In this document: positions 56,767-64,000 of the stretch, piece by piece
Layout of the letters: every line of letters starts with the position of its first letter
Position numbering within the stretch: position 1 is the stretch's first letter
Source: Capitella teleta
Taxonomy: Eukaryota; Annelida; Polychaeta; Capitellidae
Direction of reading: 5' to 3'
Assembly: GCA_000328365.1 (NCBI GenBank)
Contig: KB307500.1
Coordinates: forward strand, 71,747-135,746
DNA: 64,000 nt
Notes under the pieces: generated by a model
Databases searched by the model: none
What the model was told of the DNA's origin: nothing
Seen by the model: only the letters and a program-made list of their open reading frames with translations
Position numbers and translations under genes: made by a program

Positions 56767-59700
56767 TCAGCCCCCTCCCTGGTATCGGAGCGGAGGTCGG
56801 CTGATTCGACCGGAGCGGGTTTGATCCTGTATTACCGGAACATGAACTGGTTTCACACGATCTAGAGAGACGACTGTTTCGGATCCTCTGCATAAAATTG
56901 TACACGTTTTATCGTCCCAACGAATTACTGGGAAGGGGCCCTGGTAAGGTCTCTGTAATGGCGTGCGGTGGGCATCCACCCTGATGAATACGTGGCTGGC
57001 TGTACGTATGGAAGTTGGAACCGAAGAAGGCGAGGTGCCATGGTGCCGCACAAGAATTGTTCTCACACTGTTGCTTCGAGCTCCAGGCGCGATGAATAGC
57101 CCAGGGAGCATTGGGTTGTGTGCGAGAGCCGCTTCAGCCAAGGACACAGCAGAATCTTCTCAGTTCTCAGGCCGAGTAACACCCACAGTAAATGCAACAT
57201 CCAATCCGGACCTTGCAGCCGTGCACGTAGAGAAGCTTTCAAGGACCTGTGAAATCTTTCAACCATGCCATTACTTTGGGGATGGTAGGAAGTCGTCCTG
57301 TGAAGGGTTGTTCCAATGTCTTCAGCCACCCCATGCCACAAATGAGAGGTGAACTGACTTCCGCGATCAGAGGTAATGTGAACGAGAACATTGAACCGAG
57401 AGATCCAACCAGTGATGAGTGCGTTGACGCAGGTGTCTGTCAAAGTCTCCTTTAGGGGGATTGCCTCCGGCCAACGCGTGGTTCTGTCTATGATCATAAA
57501 AAGATGGGTGTATCCTCTGGATGGCGGTAATGGACCAACAAGGTCGACGTGAATATGACTGAAGGCGTCTTCTGGGGTGATAATCGGGGAAACTGGAGTT
57601 TTCACATGGCGTTGAACCTTGGAAGAATGACAGGAAACGCATTCCCCGCACCAACGTGTGATGTCAGCCCTCATCCTGTGCCAGACAAAATGTTGTCCAA
57701 CCAAGCGCTGTGTACCACGACCTCCAGGGTGAGACAGTCCATGCACAATGTTAAAGACCTGGACTTTCCACTCATCTGGGACCACCACCCGGGGGTGGCC
57801 GCGTTACGTGTCGCACAAAAGCAGAGGTCCATCGTTTGTCAGTCGATGGTTAACTAGCTTTAACCCTGGTGATGGCAGTCTGGAAATCCCACACATTAGG
57901 GCACAACTTTTGGCTTTCAGCAAGCGCTGAATAGTCTATGCCAAGGGTCACAGCATCCGCTTCCGGGTCCCGAGAGAGGTAATCAACTACTATGTTGTCA
58001 CTGCCCGCACGATGCTGGACATCAAAAATGAATTCGGCAATGGCTGATAGATGTCGCTGCTTACGGGCACACAAAGAGATGGAACACTTAAACACAGAGG
58101 CTTTTGATCTGTCCATAGGCAACAACTGCAACCTTCAATCCAAGGTTGAAAATGTCTGACTGCTAGATATGCTGCCAGCAACTCACGATCAAACGCACTG
58201 TACTTTGTCTGAGCCGTTGAATCTATGGTAATAATTTATCATTCCAAGGAACTTGAAGTACACGGACGGTTGCTGGGAGATTGGACTGTTGCACAGCAGC
58301 CACCTTTGATGGTAGGGGTTTCGTACTGGAAACCGACAACTGGTATCCTAGAAATTCCAATTCACGAGCGCCAAACTCACACTTTTCTGGTCGGATAATG
58401 AGGCCATGCTTCTTTTGTCTCTCAAATACTGCATGGAGATCCTTGAGATGCTGCTCTGGGTTCCTGCTAGCTACAAGAATGTCATCAATGTACACAAACA
58501 CACGTGGTAGATCTTGAAGAACGCCGTCCATCAATCTTTGAAAGGATTGACCAGCGTTGCGAAGGCCAAAGGGCATCTCCAGAAACTCCCATAACCCAAA
58601 TGGGGTCGTGATGGCAGTCTTAGGTACATCCTCCGGAGCCACAGGTATCTGATGGTATCCACGTATCAAGTCCACTTTGCTAAAAATGGTTGCTCCATGT
58701 AAGAGTGTGCTGTGAAGTCTTGGATGTTGGGCACTGGGTAACTATCTGGAATGGAGGCCATATTCAATCGGCGGTAGTCTCCACAGGGTCGTCAGGCACC
58801 TTTTCCTTTCGGCACCATGTGCAGAGAAGATCATTCACTTCGAGACTTTCTCACAATTCCCATCTCTTGCATCGCCAGAAACTCTTGCTTCGCAATGCGC
58901 AGGCGATCAGCACATAGGCATCGGGGCCGTGACGTAATCGGAGCGCCCTGTGTAGGTATGTAATGGTACACACCATGCGATGGACACGTGGCCTTGAATG
59001 TCGGTTGTGTGATCTCTGGATAATCGCTCAAGAGACGTTCGTATTCACCACTACTGGTGAGAGGAGCGAGGCTCAATGCGGTGGCCTCTGCAGCTGTCGG
59101 TCGGCAGCGTAACGTCCAGTACGTAGCAGCATCCACAAGTCGGTCACCATACAAATCCACCAACAACTCGTGCCTCCTAATGAAATCGGCGCCAAGTATC
59201 GCTCTCTGAACATCAGCGACATAGAAATTTGCCTTGAATTTGGGTTCGGCAAACTGTTGAATGAGAGTCTTTGTGCCGTAAGTATCTATGCGCGAACCGT
59301 TGGCTGCGTGAAGAGGTGACGATCGGTTTGTGTCGCTGCATCTGCGTTTATTATGAGCACGTGTGTCGATTAGGAACACATTTCCGGTCACCTGGTCCTA
59401 AAGAAGCAGTCGTTTCGCTGGTCAGGGGGCCTCTGCTACTGCAGCCGAAACCCCCGCTTGTCGTTTTCCGACCACTTACATGGGGGACGACAGCGTCGTG
59501 TTTTGCTTTCGAATGTCTTATGGAAGAAGCAAAACTCCTCCGATGCATGTGCAGCTTCTTTGCAGCTGTGAGATCCATCTCCGCGACTCTTGGGTCCAGA
59601 CATGCGGCACAAATCTCCACAAATTCGACGGAAGAGGAAATTCTGCGGGTCGTTATTTCCGTTTATCCTTAACATCTCATCCATCAGCTGGCTGGGGGTG

Positions 59701-60042
59701 CGATCCCCGAGGCTGTCGATCTCCAACAACTGGTCCGCTCGTTGGGCTTCCTGCAGACCGTATCGGTTGATCAGAAATTTCTTGATCTTAGAGTATTTGT
59801 CCACTTCCGGCGGATGGTCGATGATCCGTGCTGCTCGCTCAGCTACCTCGTCCGTCATCACCGCCACCACGTGTCAATACTTTGTGTCCTCTTCAGAAAT
59901 CTTGCGTAGGTTGAATTGCGCCTCCGCTTGCGCAAACCATGACTCAATTCGCTTGGTCCATACTGCCGGTAATTTCACTGTGACAGCGTCGATCGAGGAT
60001 CCGTCTCCGGGAGCCATTTCTTCTAGAATTCAGGGTCACCAA

Positions 60043-60194
60043 TAAGGAGTGATGACAAACACGATTCGAATTCGGAGGTTCTCATGTTTAATTCAATATC
60101 ATCACTGGCTTATAAAGGATCAATCACAGCAGTTCAACAGCTGAGTTATTTGCTGTGATTGATGTCTTCATAACGAGTCAATCGGGCCGCCACA
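60043..60194 (-). repeat. 5' LTR of the Ty3/gypsy element
   Basis: 152-bp direct repeat matching 56615-56766; adjoins the primer-binding-site region on its inner side. Confidence 0.9.
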
Positions 60195-60198
60195 ATAT

Positions 60199-60555
60199 CA
60201 AACTATTAATTCAAACACACACGTATAATGGCATGTAACAAACTAAATTATCAGTAAGGCAATATTTGAATGCTGCAACAGATGCCTTAGGTATATATAT
60301 TTTCCACATAATGCAAATATTTAATATATGTGGCAAAATACTCCTTTTTAATGGCTGCGTGGCCATTTGATCGAACAATGAAAATGGGCGGGTATTTTTA
60401 ATGCACCTTCCTAGCACAAGTTTCATGGTAATTACATTTTTTGTGGACATAATTCCATTTAACTTACATTACATCAAAGACAGAAAGTGTACTCAATTAA
60501 AATCAGCGATCAAATGTTGCAATAAAGTGTTATGAGAGGCCCACAAATCAAACGT
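60199..60555. other. Spacer between gypsy element and LINE
   Basis: AT-rich, about 350 bp; nothing recognised. Confidence 0.6.
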
Positions 60556-60761
60556 TTGAATGAATGAATGAATGTTTATTTCAGGGCAGAATATTACAGG
60601 GCATTATAAATTTGGACATTAAACGTGACCTGAGGCGAGACACAAACGTCTGTACGGGGCCAGGGGGCCAAATAAAGCAGATTGAAACTTTTGGGGAATT
60701 TGTCAAGCAAAAAAAAACAAAAAAAACAATGTAGATGGAGGAGTAGGAGGAGGAGGAGGAG

Positions 60762-60806
<45 letters not shown>

Positions 60807-63670
60807 AATGGTGATGGACATGTGTAAGTTAGAGAGAGGTGGTGAGTTCATTCAGATATTTTCGTTTTAGTTGCTTGGAGAAGCGGCGAGGGGGAAGTGC
60901 GCGAGTTTCAGGGTTGAGGGAGGACTAGATTCTGATACCTTCAGATAAAAAACTTTTTGCAGTGGCTAGAGAGGTTATTCTGGGAGGACGGTATGGTAGG
61001 ATGGAGCGTGTGGCGTACTGATGAGGTTGAGCATGTGAGTCTAGGATAGCAGAGTCGAGGTGGTAAACTATTTTTTGAGTGCAGGTGCATAAATTTGGCA
61101 ATTTCGATATTGATCAGGCTGTGCAAAGGCTTTCTTCTGGGCTATTTTCAGCGGTTTTAGGGCATTGTCAGAGGCTGAACCCCATAGTAGGCAGCCGTAG
61201 GTCAGATGGCTATGGATGAGGGAATGGTAGAGACTTAGGAGTCCATGTCTAGATGTTAGCCTTTTTGTGTTTCGTAGAGCATAAAGGCCACTGCTTAGTT
61301 TTTTACTAAGCGACTCAATGTGTGCCTTCCAGGTCAACCTTTCGTCAATTGTAATTCCTAAAAATTTAAAGGTGGTGACACGTTCAATTTTTTCATTTGC
61401 CATTGATAGGTCGATGGTGCAGCGAGTTAGAGCATTGGGGCCAATCAGCATGTATTTTTTTTTCTTGATATTAACAGCAAGGCTGTTTGCTTCGCACCAA
61501 CGTTTAGCTCTTCCAAGGTCATCATTCATGCGCTCAGCTAACACATTTGCCAATTTTCCTGAGAGAAATAGGGTCGTGTTGTCTGCATAGAAGATGGCTT
61601 TGGTATGAGTTAGGCAGGCGTTCAGGTCATTAGCGTAGATGATGAATAAAATGGGCCCAAGTATCGATCCCTGTGGAACGCCGTATTGGCTAAGTTGTAC
61701 TTCTTCAGAAAGACACCCCTGTATGCTGACTTTCATTGATCAATTTGACAAGTATGATCTAATCCAATCAAGCGCGCGCCCTCGAATTTCGTAAGAAGGC
61801 ATTTTGTTAAGGAGTATTCACTAGATCTAGACCAAGTGACTTCTTGTATTTTAGGCTGTCTACGATGCGTATAATTTCTTGATGCGTGACAGGGTGCAAG
61901 AATACAGAATGATGAGACGGGGGTACACCAAGATGCACCCGATTTTGCTGGTCGTCCGTTTGCACGTGAGAGGCAATCAAACCCGCCTGCTTAGGGCCTA
62001 CATCAGCAAAAAATCTCGCAAAGGCATCAGCTATCGCCTTAGGTTCAGTTATGGTGACGTCATCAACTTGCAGCTTTTCAACAGGGGAATTATCCTTTCC
62101 GCTTTTTTTCAGTTAGATCATTTAGAACTTTCCATGTCCGCTTTATATCATTCTTCGATTCGCTGAACAGGTTGTCATAGTAGAGTTGTTTGGCTGCCCT
62201 TTTTTCGGAGTTGTAAACATTTCTGTACTTAACATACGCTGTGTGTTGGTGCAAGTTTTTTGCACATTTTGCAGCTGTTGAATAAAGTTTGCTGAGTCGC
62301 CGAGACGATCTTTGCAGCCCTTTTGTGAACCAAGGTTCACGCCGAAAGCTTTTTGACGGAATTTTGATTTGCTTGGCTGGCGCATGCCGGTCTAGGACCC
62401 TGGTCATTTCGGAGAGGAAAAACTCGAAAGCTGAGTCAATGTCACGGTTTTCATATGATTGCCAATCACATTGGCCGAGTTCATCGACAATGCGTTGCGC
62501 AATGGTTTCGTCCATTTTGCGATGCATGATCACGAGCGGGGAATTTTTCTTGCAATGCATATGGAAGTCCACTGTCAAAACTATCGGTAGATGATCGGCG
62601 ATCTTTACCTCGACAACACTAGTGCGCGCACTAGGCAGAGACCCCCGAATGTAGATGTTGTCTATGATCGTTTTGGTGACACCTTCAATTCTGGTTGGAA
62701 CATTGACCGTAGGCAGGAAGCCTTCACTTTCGAGAAGGTTGTATACATTCCTAGTGAGCGCATGTTCATCAATTTTCCCTAAATCAAGGTTTTGGTCAGT
62801 TCCAAAAATAATGCTTGCATTGCTGCGATGTAATAAAGAGGTGAATGAATCAAAGAAGGCGATTGTTTCGGGTGCATTAAGACTTGGGACGCGATAGATT
62901 TCGCCAAAGATGATTGGCTGGCTGTTCTGGCATAAACTTAATTCAATAAAGATTGTTTCAAATTTGCCCTCAGAGAATATGCTTAGGTCTGGTCTTTGGG
63001 TGAAATTTAAGCCTTTTCTCACATAGATAGCTACTCCGCCTCTTTGGTGGGATTTTCTATTGGCATACACGGCATCGAAGCCTGGGATACCAAATAGGAC
63101 AGTATTTGCATCATTTAGCGCTGTTTCGCACAGGAAGAGCACGTGCAAAGCACGGTTACTCTCCTCATAGGAGGCGATTAGATTCAGCAGCTCATCGTAA
63201 TTTGCTCTTAGGCTGCGGATGTTTACATGCAAGATTCTCAGTGAGTGCATGTAGTGTTCACACAAATTCGGAATTTCATCTGGAGCGATATATCTACAGT
63301 CCTCCGCGCGAATTGAAAAGCTGGGGTTAACATCAGGTACCATTTCGTAGTGAGGTTTTTGTTCGCGCAGCTAGGGTCAGATATAGGTAGGTAAGGTATG
63401 GCGAAGGTATGAGATACTCGCATGATGGGTAGGAATGAAGAAAGTTGGATAGGAACTCACCAGAGTGGAAGACGTGCAGATAGGTGCTTTGTGCAAGTAA
63501 AGGTAGGGATGGGGTTTGTAACATAGCAAGAACAAGAACAGAAAGAGGTTGAATGATTGTGAGAGATCGGAGTCCGTGATATTAGGCAGTCATCTGTGTC
63601 AGTAGTCCCTTAGGTCGTTCTCACTGGTGATAGACACGACCTTGTTGCTGGTGTCAAGGAGAGGCACCCA
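60556..63670 (-). mobile_element. L2/CR1-like LINE, internally deleted
   Basis: Read on the minus strand: 5' region of uncertain start near 63670, an endonuclease frame 63343-62090 (417 aa), a connecting segment, a reverse transcriptase remainder 61736-61068, a 3' UTR, and a terminal (ATTC)n tail at 60556-60575 after AATAAACATTC. That 3' tail is typical of L2/CR1-group LINEs. The endonuclease has LHVNIRSLRANYDELL, an LCET motif and an ADHLPI block. The frame shifts at an A run near 62110, then continues to a KKSLGLD block near 61830 (the usual K-x-PGPD motif) and jumps straight to ALDWIRSYLSN near 61760. RT blocks 1-4 are thus missing, and the catalytic YADD is YADN. The copy is dead. Confidence 0.88.
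60738..60806. repeat. (GGA)n(GA)n purine repeat in LINE 3' UTR
   Basis: GGAGGAGGA run followed by about 15 GA units. Confidence 0.9.
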
Positions 63671-63880
63671 AAATTAGCCTATTGTTATAGTTAAAGGATC
63701 TCATTCAATTCACTTCATTTCAATTCACCGTTACTTGAAATCTGTAGTCTAATTAATTCTGGCATAACGTCAACTATTGCCTTATTGTCATTGGACCACA
63801 GCATGTTGTCAGAAGTTGGAACATGAGAAACCAGCAACAGCAGTATCGCCCAGGCCTTGATTGGGCACCGATCACTCAGT
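63671..63880. other. Junction region past the LINE 5' end
   Basis: No gene; LINE 5' boundary is not sharply defined here. Confidence 0.4.
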
Positions 63881-64000
63881 ACCATATGAGATCTATTGAC
63901 AAGATCAGCGCAGAATTACACAGAGCCAAGCACTTCACCCTGATTGACGCCATGTTTGGTTATTGGCTGGTTTTCCTCTGATGATTTTTAGGAAGGGCTC
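63881..64000 (+). mobile_element. Ty3/gypsy-type polymerase fragment (fossil), cut by window edge
   Basis: A short plus-strand stretch reads like the start of a gypsy-type reverse transcriptase palm (DKISAELHRAKHFTLIDA, then a GYW block). It is a broken fragment of a different copy from the element at 56615-60194 and may continue past the window. Confidence 0.6.

Larger units (their letters stand above)
56615..60194 (-). mobile_element. Ty3/gypsy LTR retrotransposon, broken fossil copy
   Basis: Two direct repeats of about 152 bp bound it (56615-56766 and 60043-60194), with ATAT on both outer sides as a likely 4-bp target duplication. Read on the minus strand, the parts come in Ty3/gypsy order: primer-binding-site region starting TTGGTGACCC inside the right LTR, gag (about 60020-59440), protease region (near 59390-59200), reverse transcriptase (about 58900-58200), RNase H (about 58190-57850) and integrase with zinc finger and catalytic core (about 57790-57070) plus C-terminal part. 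No envelope is seen. The copy is broken, with several breaks, and shorter than whole family members. The LTRs differ at about 3 sites (roughly 2%), so the insertion is fairly recent. Confidence 0.93.

Overview
The window is animal nuclear DNA: spliced genes with GT-AG introns, homeobox genes, a multi-repeat EML protein, a membrane C-type lectin, and LINE, Tigger-like and Ty3/gypsy repeats. The deep conservation of the NK2.1 proteins points to a eumetazoan, probably a marine invertebrate. I cannot name the species. Most introns in the EML and YeeE-like genes are only 47-63 nt, while intergenic DNA is long, AT-rich and full of simple repeats. All exon models here are hand-made from splice signals and reading-frame continuity.

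Layout. 273-920 (+) is the 3' end of a Gly/Tyr-rich RNA-binding-type gene, possibly FAM98. 8776-11851 (+) and 25979-28475 (+) are two complete two-exon NK2.1-class homeobox genes in tandem, the second conservative and the first divergent, in about 25 kb of otherwise gene-poor sequence. 33203-35251 (+) is a five-exon type I membrane C-type lectin with a long tail carrying tyrosine motifs, including an ITAM-like pair. 36799-45756 (+) is a complete 34-exon EML5/EML6-type gene with three HELP-WD units (1990 aa). 46587-51222 (-) is a nine-exon YeeE/YedE-family membrane transporter, a family known in bacteria for thiosulfate uptake, lying tail to tail with the EML gene. From about 51.8 kb to the end the window is a repeat graveyard: an inverted-repeat element, three Tigger/pogo-like non-autonomous DNA transposons, a broken Ty3/gypsy element with near-identical LTRs, an internally deleted L2/CR1-like LINE, and a fragment of another gypsy-type element running off the end.

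The most interesting non-coding signal is a set of near-perfect RFX X-box palindromes (GTTRCCATGGCAAC type) around the NK2.1 pair and in introns of neighbours, together with exact NRF1 palindromes and CRE octamers. NK2.1 genes mark apical/anterior neural and pharyngeal territories in many animals, so an RFX (ciliary programme) link is a testable idea. Other items of note are the tandem NK2.1 pair itself, the ITAM-like lectin tail, an animal YeeE-type transporter, and a 38-codon signal-peptide ORF behind a promoter-like cluster at 3.1 kb.
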